A DNA stretch of 64,000 nucleotides from Adineta vaga. Lineage: Eukaryota > Rotifera. Position numbers and translations under genes: made by a program. A model generated the notes under the pieces. It searched no databases. It worked only from the letters and a program-made list of their open reading frames with translations, and was not told the origin of the DNA. The stretch covers positions 12,090,001 to 12,154,000 of the forward strand of contig CP075493.1 of the NCBI GenBank assembly GCA_021613535.1, written 5' to 3'. This document shows, in pieces, positions 45,603 to 56,581 of the stretch; the stretch's first letter is position 1, and every line of letters begins with the position of its first letter.

Positions 45603-47492
45603 ATGATGAATCGATCACAATCACACAAGAACCTGCATAATCGTTGTCATATCATTCGTGTAACTATTCGGCCTCAATCTCAACTACTGAATAATCGACA
45701 CAATGCATTCACGGTTTGAAAAAAAACCTTTATCATTATATTTTGTTGATTTTCTTCTTTGATCAAACAGATTTCAAATACTTCGATACATCAACAAAAC
45801 CATAAAAAACATGCGAACACATCCAAAGTCTCAGTATATCCTGCCAATATTACACCAACAAATATATCTGACAGTTCTATATCACAAGTAGTGATACCCC
45901 GCTCATTAACTCTTGATCAAGAAATCTGACAATACTTTCTTTTTTTGTGTGTAGTCAGTGAGCCTTCCATGGTCTTCTAATAGTTCAGAAATAGAATTGC
46001 ATGGTAATGATGTACAAAAGCATGGAATACATCCATCCAAAGCTACTTTTTCTAATCAGGTAACTATTGTGACAAAATGAATTCATATAAATAATTATTT
46101 ATTTCTATAGAAGAATATTGCTACTATTCGTGGAAAAAATCAGGTAAAAATTGCATATTTATCAAAGTTAATCAATTTTAGATAATTAGATTCAAGATGA
46201 ATGGCTTGATTGGACTAGTTTTCATGATGAACATCATCGATATACGAAAATACAAAAGAAAAACAAGTCAGTCTTCGAGAGAATACATTTTTAATCGTTA
46301 TTCTATATGTTATAGATGTTCACCTTTATGTATAATCTTGTCTATACTGAGTGGATTACTAGTTGTAACGATTGCTACAATACTATTAAGTGTTCTTTTA
46401 ACTAGAAAGAATAACAATGTTATAACAAGTAAGATTTAATATTAAAATGAAATTTTTTGTAGGATTTCTCTTCTTAGTATATCCAAAAGCTGTATTACGA
46501 TGGAATTCAACAGGTATAACTATAGCAGGTGTTGTAGGGCAACTTGGTAATGCTTCAAATCAATTAAATGTACCTTTTGGTTTGGCAATAGATTGGTCTT
46601 ATACGCTCTATGTAGCTGATTGGTCTAATCATCGTGTACAAAAATTTCTCAGAAATTCTTCCATTGGTACGACAGTAGCAGGCCAAACAATAGGATCATA
46701 TAATTCAACACCAAACTCTTTACATTATCCAGGTGATGTGTCTGTGGATTGGAATGGAAATATCTATGTAGCTGATACATTCAATAATAGAATCCAATTA
46801 TGGACAGTTGGATCATCTGCAGGAATTCAAATAGCTGGAACAGGTAATTGACATGAATGCGCCGAAAAATATCTATGTCTCTTCAATTGATATTCTTCTT
46901 TTTAGGAGCAGTTGGCAATGCAAATAATGAACTTAATCGACCACATGGATTCGCTCGTGATCCTAACACGGGTATACTCTATATTTCAGATACCTCAAAT
47001 CATCGTGTAATGCGATATCTTCCTGGTGCAACAACTGGTGATCTTGTCGCAGGTGGTTATGGAAGTGGTACAAACAATAATCAATTATATAGTCCTTTCG
47101 GAATATATTTCGATTCACCCTCAAATAGTCTTATCATTGCAAATGGTTATGCTAATAATATTGTTCGATGGACACTTGGTGCATCAACTTGGACAGTAGT
47201 AGCGGGGAAAATGAATGGAACAAGTGGTAATTCATCAGAAGAATTGAATCTACCAATGGATGTAATGTTAGATCCGATGGGAAATATATATGTTGCTGAT
47301 CGATTGAATCATCGAATACAATTTTTTGCTCCCGGTCAAACAAATGGAACAACTATTGCAGGTGTCACTGGCATTAGTAGTACAAATGCTATTTCATTGA
47401 ATACACCCATGTCATTAACACTCGATAGTCAATTAAATTTATATGTTGCCGATACATTCAACAGTCGCGTACAGATGTTTGCTCGATATTGA
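45603..47492 (+). CDS. type II membrane protein with an extracellular NHL-repeat propeller
   Basis: Seven exons (45603-45713, 45771-45887, 45955-46059, 46111-46143, 46182-46428, 46478-46843, 46906-47492) give 521 residues in frame. An alternative acceptor at 46462 adds five residues. The N-terminal 150 residues are cytosolic, Ser/His/Asn-rich and polar. One membrane segment follows (IILSILSGLLVVTIATILLS) after a Cys-containing stretch. The C-terminal 320 residues are five to six NHL repeats with the signature YVADWSNHRVQKF, IYVADTFNNRIQLW, YISDTSNHRVMRY, YVADRLNHRIQFF and YVADTFNSRVQMF, separated by G-rich IAGVVGQLGN-type loops. Family knowledge: NHL repeats fold as a beta-propeller that binds protein, glycan or RNA. 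With no enzyme domain, adhesion or recognition outside the cell is likely (inference). Confidence 0.85.
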
Positions 47493-48118
47493 CTGAGACA
47501 GTTTTAAATAAAGATTTATACTTCAAATGCATTTTCATTTACCTGTAGTAGCTCACTTGTGTTTTATTCATCATTACATAGTAACATAATCGTGCCTATA
47601 TCATTAATTATAAGGCAACTAGAATGTTTTTCAATGTTCGCTATTCTTTGTATTATACAAACATCACAATACCGTCATCAGATTCTAAATGAATGATTGT
47701 GCTTTGTTCAACATTATTAGTTTTAATCTCTTTTCATATATACTAAAAATTAATTTGCAGAATTTACATTATTAATGCTTAAGACGATATTAAAATGCAA
47801 TGAACAGAAACTAGAATTTTTCTTGACTGACGTTAGTATTATATTATCTTGTTTAATATGAATATTTAATCAAGCATGCTTTTTTTTACATGACTTTCTT
47901 CTAAAATATGTTCTTATAATTAAGTTCTTAGTACAAAACAAGACTTTCATGTATACTTGTATTCATCATTTGTCAGATTCATTTTTTCATACCATGCTTC
48001 TGACATATTTTAAATAATCTTTCTGATCTGTGTAGAGCTGTCTCTTTAGCATCATATTTATAATAATTTTTCAAATAAAAACTCATTTCTTTTTTGAAAA
48101 GTTTTCAAATAAATTAAA
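47493..48118. other. intergenic, no gene seen
   Basis: About 630 nt between two plus-strand genes, AT-rich, no exon or repeat recognised. Confidence 0.55.
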
Positions 48119-49177
48119 ATGGTTGACTATGGACATGGATTAATTGGTTATATTCTTACTTTCATAACTGTTATTCATTGTTTACTTACTTTAATCATTT
48201 CATTCATTGTCTTGATTACAATTCTATACAATCTATATTCTCATCGGCAAATGAAACACGAAGAGAGAATTACGTTGATACTTTCGGGTAATATTTATCT
48301 ATTTATGTTGATCTTTATGGCTGGATTAATTCCAATAAACATCGAAACATTAATTGGTGATGTGTATGGAAATGATGTCAGTTTCAATTTATCATTATGT
48401 GTATTTAAAGGATATTTTATTGCTTCAATGTGTTGTGCTATTTATCATGGTTTTGTAACACAGGTAACTAATTGTAATACTAGTTATATTGAAAAAAGCT
48501 GACTTTATTGTAATTATTGTTACTCTACGGAACTAAATCATCTATTTTATTCTTATATGAATTTTTAGGCATTCTATCGGCTTTGTCGTATTGTCTATTA
48601 TAAGAAAAGACAATTTCAATTATATTGGTTTTATGTTATTGTCACTCCTATTCAAGTAACAGCAGCCTTTCTTCTCTTAAGTCCAATCATGTTATGGCAT
48701 GATATAATCTATTTACCTAATGATTATTATTGTTATATTCCATTTACCAAACTTCGCGCTACTCTTTGGCTTGTTTTCAGTGTTTATGGTATACCACTCA
48801 CTTGTTTAATAAGTATTTATACACGGATTATTATGTTTATTCGTAAACATTCGGCTAATCAAACAATCATAGTGAAACGACGACAAAATCGAGATTTATT
48901 AGCAGTTCAACGTATATTTCTCAATATTATTATTTTACTAACACTTGGACTTCCAACTATAGTTCTTCTCTTCATATACTTTATTACAAATGTTGAACAT
49001 CCACTAATCTATCGTACGATGTGGATGGTTGTTGGAGTATCAATGACAATATTAAGTGTAGAAATGGCATTTATGACACCACAACTAAAGAATATTTTGC
49101 TGAAACGATGGTTACGAAATCGAGTAATACATGTTGCAAACTCTACTCAAATGAGAATAAATATAATTGCTCGATAA
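48119..49177 (+). CDS. rhodopsin-like seven-transmembrane receptor
   Basis: Two exons (48119-48463 and 48569-49177) give 317 residues with seven hydrophobic segments. Short N-terminus, TM1 LTLIISFIVLITILYNL, TM2 LILSGNIYLFMLIFMAG. A Cys before TM3 (LCVFKGYF) pairs with CYIPF in the second extracellular loop. The D/ERY position at the end of TM3 reads FYRLCRIVY. TM6 is IILLTLGLPTIVLLFIYF and TM7 ends with FMTPQLKNIL instead of the usual N-P-x-x-Y. The intron falls just before FYRLCRIV. The family is like the many short orphan GPCRs expanded in rotifers; the ligand is unknown. It lies tail-to-tail with the large LDLa/EGF receptor, about 50 nt apart. Confidence 0.82.
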
Positions 49178-49230
49178 TAACTTCACTCATTGATTTATTA
49201 TTCAAAATTATTTATACATAAAAGAAAAGT

Positions 49231-52200
49231 TTAAACAAAACAACGTCGAAATGCTTTCCATTTTCGTCGAATTATTGCATTGAATTCTCTCCTGTACATT
49301 TCCGATGTTAATACAAAGATAAAAAAATGAAGTACAGGTGGTACGAATGAAATGAAGTAACTGACCAAGAATATCTTGTATTCTTTTGATGATTTCATAC
49401 AATTGGATACAAAAGAAATAATAAGACGTGGTAATGCTAAAATAACCAATATAATCGAACTAAGAATTAGATGTTTATGACGAGAAAATTGTCTTTTTAA
49501 TTGTTGTTCGAATGTATATTGTCTTTTTGCCGATGAACGTTGTTTTGCATTAAAAATCATAATACCAATTGTTAAGATAACATTAAGTGAAAAGGGAACA
49601 ATGAAATGAAAAATATTGATAAATCTATTATAGGTTTCCATTGTCGATGTAAATTTAACTAAACACCATGTTCTTTGTTCTTCAATATCATCGATTAGAT
49701 GACGATGAATTGGATCATGAAGAATGGATAAAGCTGTCATGAGAGGAATGATGAATATAATCCGTTTAGCAAATTGTCGACTTTTTGTTTTATCAAAATG
49801 TACACCGAGAAAAACAACAAGAAATCGATCGATTGCCACAAAAACATGATACCAATCAGTTGTAGCCAATAATACTCGAAGAATAAATTCCACTGGTATA
49901 CAATTAAACAAAAGAATAGATCGCCACGTTATCATTTGCATCTGTGACAGAATGAGAAGCCATACTTTTGTATACAGAAAAATAATGATTAAGATAGATG
50001 TTATGGATGATGTAAATAAATAAAGACCACAACCTATTTCTCGAGTTGATCTTACTTGAAATGTTAGATTCGATAGAATTCCACTGACAAGACCAATAAT
50101 AACTAACAATGTAGCTAAACTTATACTGATTTTCACAGGTAACGATTGTTGAGTAAATGTGAAATGAGGATATACATGATAACCTAAAATAGAATCAAGT
50201 GAAAGACCAAAATGTTGAGTAGTCAATTGACATTTATCACCATAAAAACATCCTTGACATACACACATGATTCTTGTTGAACAATGTGGATGATCTTGAA
50301 AACAGCGTGCATCATTTTGACAATTATTATAACCAGAACAATTATAAGTTGTATTGTAATTAAAATGAAAACAATTGGTTTGTCTGTCTTCTGTGCATAG
50401 ACACATAAATGTATAACTATCGTGAAAACAAAGAAGATCAGAATGTTTTTGACATATAGTATGATAATATTTCACAACATATAACAACGGTTTATCAATA
50501 ATCACTTTATCCAAGAGTTCTCGAATATGTGGGCATCGTTGTGATTGAGTAATTTGTGTAGAAATAATAATTGAAGATGTATAATTATGTTGAAGAACAA
50601 CAAGATAATACATATGGTCAATTTGAACGAAAACTAGATGAAAGGATAGTGACATATATAGAGTTATTGTCTTTTGCTTCAATGGGATTTTTTTGAACAT
50701 TGTTACTTGAGTTGGTTCTGTTTCGAGGCTGAATATATTGTGTTCTACAACATTAATGAAATAAACTAGTACAGATTGTGGAATCTCTACATCAGAAAAT
50801 GAGATGTCTATTCTCACATCTGTCTTTTCACAATATTCACCAAAGAAACCATCTGGACAAACACATGTAAATTTAGTTGAAGAATGTCGAGAATCATATG
50901 GTATACATATACCCTGATTCATACATGTGCTATTCATTTGACAGATTGATTTTAGATAACATCGAGGTCCTGTGTCGTTTAAAGAACAAAGACATATTGA
51001 TCGATTTTCTTTCAAACCAACACAAATCGATCGTGGCGAACAATTACATTTATGTTCGATCGTCAAAATTGAGTTCGCTCGATTTGAACATCGACAAGAT
51101 TGCATATGACTATTGACTAATGGTTCTAAATATTTCTCACTACATAATAAACGACAATCTTGCTTTGTTGGAATTATCAGTTGGACACTCATACGATTGA
51201 CAGGCATGAAAAGTAATTTAACCGGATATATCCAACTTGTGAGATATAGAAGATTAACTTTATCATATACATCAATATAAATTGTATAATTCTTCGTCAT
51301 ATCTTTTGGGCGATTTTGATAGAGAAGATGTATATTGTATTTAGTATTGCAATCAATCACAGGAATGTATGTAATTTGTTCATAGAAATTAACAAAACCA
51401 GTATGATCAACGAGTCGAATAACCATACCGATTATATTAAATTTTTCCAAATGTTCTTGATGTAATCGAATGGTGAGACTAACACGTTGATTTTGATATT
51501 GACAGAGATGACCATAGTAATTCTCTGGACAAAGGCATTGTTCAGTTTCATGTTTACCAACAAGAATTGCAAATCCTTTGTTGCACAACCATAATCTTGA
51601 ATCATTAATATGTTGAATACTAAATATTTTCTCAGTTTTTATTATACCATTGTGTATCTGCTTGAGATGTAATGAAGGTAATTGAAGTAAAGGAAAACTA
51701 CGCGATGATCTATGAGAGAATGGTTTTCTTCTATACATGAAACGATCTGCTTTTCTCAAAAAATACTGAATGATATGCGTAACTGTATCATTGGATATAT
51801 CGCATAGTATATTCATATCGTTAAAATCATGACAATCTCTACAAACTCTCGTAAATGGAACACATTTTGTATCATTCCAACAACGATAATATTTTAAAAG
51901 ATCTTCTGAGTATAGTGATCGACAATAGGATTGCTCATCTGTTGATCCAAGACAGTCGATAATTCCATCGTCAATATAATTCATATGTAAACAACCCAGC
52001 GTACGGTTCTTCGGTAACATACAAGGATGATGATTTGCAGGACATTGAATAAGTGATGAACAGTTAATCTCATCGATACCTTTTGGACAATCCCATAAGC
52101 CGTTACAACGTGTATATTGATTTACACATGGCCACAGTTCACAATGAGTTTCATCAGTATCATTAATTACAGGTAACATATTAACTTCTTGATCACATAT

Positions 52201-53841
52201 GGCTGAGAATGGAAGTTTATGAATGTTCGTTATAAAACTATTTAATTGAGGCTCGTCTTCTCCATCAATACATTCCTTCTTATCATTATTGACAAGAATA
52301 GGTGAAAGACATTTCTGTTCAGATGTACATTGAAAACGATATTTATCATTTAAGGCACACGATTTAGCGAAAAGTGACTCATCAAAACCATCATAACAAT
52401 CTTGAATTCCATTCATAATTCGACGTTGAGGTATACATTTGTTCGTTCCTAAACAACGTGCCATAGTCGAATCAATACAATTAGTCTCATTACCAGTTTG
52501 AAAGATATAATTACATGACCGAAATATTTCACGGACGTTTTCGATCGATGATAAATTCAGTTTATCAATAAGTAAACATGTATAATTATCGAATGTGAGC
52601 GTTGATTTGAACAGTGGGCAAAGATTTTTGTCATAACACACAAAGTGAGGCTTATCCGCATTAATTTTCATGGATGTTTGATTAGAAAAATAGCCAAATC
52701 TTACGTGACGATGCCAGATTGGAAAATTAGGTGCAATGAATGACGCAGGACATTGCCGAAGAGTTTGCATTTTACATTCTTCTGTGGTATCGCACAAGTT
52801 CTTACAATATTCATCAAAATTTCTTGATAACCATGAGTCTGTCGCACACATAAGAGTTTTAAAACAGTGAGAAAACTGTGCATCTGCAAGATTGTACCAA
52901 TCAAACAGATAACTATGCACTTGATTTCGATTATTTGTGCACGTGAAATGTCTTTGTGGTATACGCAGTGGAATGCAATTTCCATCTCCACAATTGAAGT
53001 CAGTTGTAAATGGACACGTGATATCTTCACATATAAAAGATGCATCTCTTGCACAATAATTCACTAAATGATATTGAATTTCATCCGATCCATCTAAGCA
53101 CTCACGACTAGCAACTTTAATATGTTCGTCCATAAGAAATGCTTCATCAATACACATACCATTTCGACATTGATATTCATTTTCTTCACATTGGTGTAAT
53201 TCAAGTTCGAGACAATATTTTTCGTCTTCACCACCATTAAGACAATCAACTTTTCCGTCACATATTTCACGCCAATCAAGACAGATCAGAGATAAATCAA
53301 CAGTACATTCTATGTGCATATAGCAGGTTACCGTCGTGTTTTCTTCGAATAAATTACGTTGGTCAATTCTCATTTGAATAAATGATGAAAAAGATTGATT
53401 TAAAACAAATCTATATTGGCAAATTGGTCCAAACCATGGTGGAGTACAATTGTAGAATGCACCGACTGATGAAGATTTGTTCATTTGCAAATACTCTTCA
53501 TAATGTTCAATAACATCAATAGGACTCGACCATTCCATGAGATTTGTAGACGTTATGTTTTTCTTCTTTAATTCGTCGAAAGCTAATATTGATGATATTG
53601 CTTTTTCATTCATATCTATTACTTGCTTTTCGGTTGTTCGAATACAGTATTCAACATTTTGTTCGATTTTATACGATTTGTCATCGGCATTGACATTCTT
53701 GGTTATTACTGAATAGAAACAATGATGATCGAAATCGTTCGTCATCGTATCTGTGTTATATAAATTATAGAAAGGTCGCCATATGTTTGAATTAGAAATA
53801 ATGAAGCTATTACTGATAATAAACAATAAGAAAGTATTCAT
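49231..53841 (-). CDS. giant LDLa/EGF-domain seven-transmembrane receptor, copy C (diverged, intact)
   Basis: Intronless frame of 1536 residues, a distant paralogue of copies A and B. Signal peptide MNTFLLFIISNSFIISNS. LDLa repeats include CLDWREICDGKVDCLNGGED, CRNGMCIDE and CNGLWDCPKGIDEINC. EGF-like modules include CLCPENYYGHLCQYQNQRVS, CLCSLNDTGPRCYL and CVCPDGFFGEYCE. A second Cys block at about 1160-1250 (CFQDHPHCSTRIMCVCQGCF) is the same as in copies A and B and precedes a 7TM bundle at about 1275-1520. TM3 ends VAIDRFLVV, closer to the canonical DRY/F than copy B's ERAV. The third loop is basic (NAKQRSSAKRQY). Conserved order across all three copies defines the architecture. Likely plasma-membrane receptor; ligand unknown. 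Confidence 0.87.
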   Translation of the reverse strand: MNTFLLFIISNSFIISNSNIWRPFYNLYNTDTMTNDFDHHCFYSVITKNVNADDKSYKIEQNVEYCIRTTEKQVIDMNEKAISSILAFDELKKKNITSTNLMEWSSPIDVIEHYEEYLQMNKSSSVGAFYNCTPPWFGPICQYRFVLNQSFSSFIQMRIDQRNLFEENTTVTCYMHIECTVDLSLICLDWREICDGKVDCLNGGEDEKYCLELELHQCEENEYQCRNGMCIDEAFLMDEHIKVASRECLDGSDEIQYHLVNYCARDASFICEDITCPFTTDFNCGDGNCIPLRIPQRHFTCTNNRNQVHSYLFDWYNLADAQFSHCFKTLMCATDSWLSRNFDEYCKNLCDTTEECKMQTLRQCPASFIAPNFPIWHRHVRFGYFSNQTSMKINADKPHFVCYDKNLCPLFKSTLTFDNYTCLLIDKLNLSSIENVREIFRSCNYIFQTGNETNCIDSTMARCLGTNKCIPQRRIMNGIQDCYDGFDESLFAKSCALNDKYRFQCTSEQKCLSPILVNNDKKECIDGEDEPQLNSFITNIHKLPFSAICDQEVNMLPVINDTDETHCELWPCVNQYTRCNGLWDCPKGIDEINCSSLIQCPANHHPCMLPKNRTLGCLHMNYIDDGIIDCLGSTDEQSYCRSLYSEDLLKYYRCWNDTKCVPFTRVCRDCHDFNDMNILCDISNDTVTHIIQYFLRKADRFMYRRKPFSHRSSRSFPLLQLPSLHLKQIHNGIIKTEKIFSIQHINDSRLWLCNKGFAILVGKHETEQCLCPENYYGHLCQYQNQRVSLTIRLHQEHLEKFNIIGMVIRLVDHTGFVNFYEQITYIPVIDCNTKYNIHLLYQNRPKDMTKNYTIYIDVYDKVNLLYLTSWIYPVKLLFMPVNRMSVQLIIPTKQDCRLLCSEKYLEPLVNSHMQSCRCSNRANSILTIEHKCNCSPRSICVGLKENRSICLCSLNDTGPRCYLKSICQMNSTCMNQGICIPYDSRHSSTKFTCVCPDGFFGEYCEKTDVRIDISFSDVEIPQSVLVYFINVVEHNIFSLETEPTQVTMFKKIPLKQKTITLYMSLSFHLVFVQIDHMYYLVVLQHNYTSSIIISTQITQSQRCPHIRELLDKVIIDKPLLYVVKYYHTICQKHSDLLCFHDSYTFMCLCTEDRQTNCFHFNYNTTYNCSGYNNCQNDARCFQDHPHCSTRIMCVCQGCFYGDKCQLTTQHFGLSLDSILGYHVYPHFTFTQQSLPVKISISLATLLVIIGLVSGILSNLTFQVRSTREIGCGLYLFTSSITSILIIIFLYTKVWLLILSQMQMITWRSILLFNCIPVEFILRVLLATTDWYHVFVAIDRFLVVFLGVHFDKTKSRQFAKRIIFIIPLMTALSILHDPIHRHLIDDIEEQRTWCLVKFTSTMETYNRFINIFHFIVPFSLNVILTIGIMIFNAKQRSSAKRQYTFEQQLKRQFSRHKHLILSSIILVILALPRLIISFVSNCMKSSKEYKIFLVSYFISFVPPVLHFFIFVLTSEMYRREFNAIIRRKWKAFRRCFV

Positions 53842-54320
53842 GATGATAATAAGAGATTTTTACTTGACAGTTATTTCAAACACTATTGAGTAAAGCGTAC
53901 ACGGATACCGAGCGTAATATGAAAGAAAAATATAAATTCATTCTTTTTTCTAGAATTTATCTGCATTATAATTTTACAGATCTAACAACAAATATATCAT
54001 CTGCTATTACATTTCTCTTTTTTTTACTACGTGATGTAGTAGCGTTTAATAGAGAAAAAAAGAAAAAAGAAAATTACGTTTTGCATTAAAAATTGATTAA
54101 CATATGGAAAAATTGGTACAGTAACGTATTCCAGCTTCATCTATTAACTTGTTAAAATTAACCTTCACAGTATAAAGTGTATTTGTCTAAATATTTAAAC
54201 CATTTACACTTTATCTGTGTTCGAGGATAAATTTCAAAAAGAACTGAGATAAACGATCAAATGAAAGTTTTCGCCATCAAGATTATCGAGTACGTTTCGC
54301 TGAGACCATACCTACATTTT

Positions 54321-54341
54321 CATACATACATACATACATAC
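54321..54341. repeat. (CATA)n microsatellite
   Basis: Five consecutive CATA units plus one base on the plus strand. Confidence 0.9.
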
Positions 54342-54461
54342 TAATTGGATAATTGTTTAATTGAACAAGAATGTTGCGAGCTAATTTATTTTTATGATGA
54401 TCTATCACTTTAGAAATGATAAACATGTTAACACATTGATGTGAACATCTGTTCTATCATA

Positions 54462-54469
54462 TATAAAAG
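54462..54469 (+). promoter_or_regulatory. TATA box of the secreted orphan gene
   Basis: TATAAAAG, 70-77 nt before the ATG at 54539, the same spacing seen for the small secreted genes at 19.8 and 29.3 kb. Confidence 0.5.
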
Positions 54470-54538
54470 TATATACGTTTCGTTCATTTCTTTTCTCATA
54501 TCTACATCACCTTGTAAACACATTATTTTACAATTTAT

Positions 54539-55282
54539 ATGACTTCTCAGTGGTTCATATTATTATTTGTTTTATCGTTAATACAGTTTAGTATACCTAA
54601 TCCTATAAGTAAGTGAACTGATCTTGGAAGTGTAAAAATAAAGTGTTTTTTTTTCATAGATTCATGGAATCTTCAAGAAGAATATGACGTTCATGGAAGT
54701 TATTTTGCTGGTTTAGTCATAGAGAAACCTGATAGATGGTATATCATGAGTAATGAAGAGATACGTTCATTGTTTCCAACCATTGACAATTCAACGTGGT
54801 ATCATGATTCGATTTTGAATGAAAAATCCAATACAACATTTCCGAAAATCTTATTACCTCTTTTTGGTTTCAAAAAATATCTTGGAGAATTAAAAGATGA
54901 TGAAAATAATCCAAATATTATTGGTTTAGTAGTAAGCGTCGAAAACATACAATCAAATGGGATTTGTGATTCACAAAATCATAAGATAACAGTCTCTGAA
55001 AATAATACAGACGTCAATGTGAAATCTGAAACATCATGCTATCAAGCATCTATAAGTTCAGAATCCAGTAGTATATTGCAATTATCAATGACAATAAATC
55101 AAATAGGATTTATGGAACAATTTTATTCCGTTCCAAAATTGAATATGAAATATAAATACAGTTTTGCTGTAATTTATACCGACAACGTGAACAAAGAAGT
55201 AGTGAATAGTTGTTATTCAGATGGTCGAATATGGGAATATGTCATTTCATCATCACTTCCTTCAATCTTTGAAGAGGAATAG
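54539..55282 (+). CDS. secreted orphan protein
   Basis: Two exons (54539-54608 and 54660-55282) give 230 residues. Signal peptide MTSQWFILLFVLSLIQFSIP encoded in exon 1. The mature part starts SWNLQEEYDVHGSYFAGLVI and contains GLVVSVENIQSNGICDSQNH. It has three well-separated Cys in the middle and C-terminal parts and an acidic end (SSLPSIFEEE). N-glycosylation-type NST, NTT and NNT sequons occur. Predicted extracellular and probably beta-rich; I do not recognise a family. It lies head-to-head with receptor copy C, about 0.7 kb from its start. Confidence 0.68.
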
Positions 55283-55811
55283 CAGAGGATTGAACAAATG
55301 TTCAACGACGCAGGTTACTATCGAAAAAAGTTCCTTCGCGGCGGAAACGATTCTTTTCGAAGATCTTTGTTTCGATAACGATCAATGTCTATGCATTTCG
55401 TAAGAAATTCAAACAAATTCAACAAATATTTAGTCGTTACAACAGTATTATAAAAGTGTATGATGATCATTATTCTCTAATAAGAAACATTTAATTAAAT
55501 ACAAATTTTATTACTTTCAAGAAAGTATAAATTTATACAATTTCGTGTTGCATATATTAAACGATATGTGTGATACAATAAAAAATATCTAGTTCTTGAA
55601 TAAATTAACGGACTTATTTTATTATACCTAATCGAAGTTCCATAAACAGAATATCACTTGTACTCTCATTAAGGAGAAGTCAAGTAGTAATTTCGTTTTA
55701 CTTAATTATTTCTACTATATATATATATATATGAAGAAGATGCATAAAATATCGTTATAAATCAACGGAATAAAAACGAAACGTAAGGAAGTTAAATTTT
55801 GATTTGTAGAC
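55283..55811. other. intergenic with an AT microsatellite
   Basis: About 530 nt without a gene; a run of alternating A and T at 55716-55732 lies 80 nt before the next start. Confidence 0.6.
55716..55732. repeat. (TA)n microsatellite
   Basis: Uninterrupted alternating T and A, eight units, in front of the secreted precursor gene. Confidence 0.85.
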
Positions 55812-56441
55812 ATGAAAATTATTGGCACTCCATTGGTCTTATTGGGTATTGTCTTATTATGTATTCAAATGATTGAAATAGAAGCCGGTAGTAAAAAAAC
55901 GAAATGTCAAGCTGGAGTAACCGGTGCTATTGCATGGGCAGCAGCAGCACCTTGTCTAGCAGCTGGTCCATTCGGAGCACTTTTTTGTGCGATAGCTGTT
56001 CCAATAGCCACATCATTTGCAACAGGAGCATGTGATGAAAAACGACGTAAACGAAGTGCGTAAGTATAAATAGATGAAAATTTCAAATTGAAATATAAAT
56101 ATTTGGTTTCAATGGTTATTTTTTTGTTTTTATTCAGTGGAAATAAAAGATGCTTCTATTCGAAGAAATTAAGACGATCCGTATGTATTACTCCTCAACT
56201 CATGTATAAACTAGGAGAAGCTGCATCTGAATCTTGTAATAATCAAAATCATGGTAAACAAAAATGTGTAGGAACTGAAGGATTTATCACTTGTGTCTAT
56301 GGTAATTCAATATTTAATCTTTTTGATTATTTCTTTTTTTGTTTCTATTATATAGATAAATGGACTGTAAAACAATTATGTGGAGCAGGAACAAAATGTA
56401 AAAAATATCCAACATCCGATCGACATGTTCTTTGTGGATGA
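55812..56441 (+). CDS. secreted precursor: Ala/Gly-rich hydrophobic peptide plus Cys-rich domain, polybasic site between
   Basis: Three exons (55812-56059, 56138-56301, 56356-56441) give 165 residues. Signal peptide of about 25 (MKIIGTPLVLLGIVLLCIQM). A hydrophobic Ala/Gly-rich stretch of about 45 residues holds four Cys (KCQAGVTGAIAWAAAAPCLA; then GPFGALFCAIAVPIATSFAT; then GACDE). A polybasic KRRKRSA site follows, fit for furin-type cleavage, right at the first intron. The second domain has six or more Cys (NKRCFYSKKLRRSVC, SESCNNQNHG, KQKCVG, ITCVY, KQLCGAGTKC, VLCG). The layout resembles prepropeptides whose first part is released as a membrane-active peptide, such as glycine-rich antimicrobial peptides; that role is inference. 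No family recognised. Confidence 0.68.
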
Positions 56442-56581
56442 TTGAATCGATTGAATAACTAAAAAAGACAGTTGAAATCCTATATTTTATCATAGTTTTT
56501 TTCCTCATCATTTAATCAATAAAACTATCTGATTCTCTATCGTACATGCTGTTAGAAATGCATGTAGAACATTTCTTTTAG

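Larger units (their letters stand above)
53842..54538. other. intergenic between divergent genes
   Basis: About 700 nt shared by the minus-strand receptor and the plus-strand secreted gene. It contains a CATA microsatellite (54321-54341) and a TATA box (54462). No gene recognised. Confidence 0.55.

Noticed and set aside
49208-49402. Alternative frame at the 3' end of receptor copy C
   Set aside because: Out-of-frame shadow of the 7TM coding sequence.
54321-54341. CATA repeat as a functional element
   Set aside because: A simple microsatellite of five units; no further evidence of a role.
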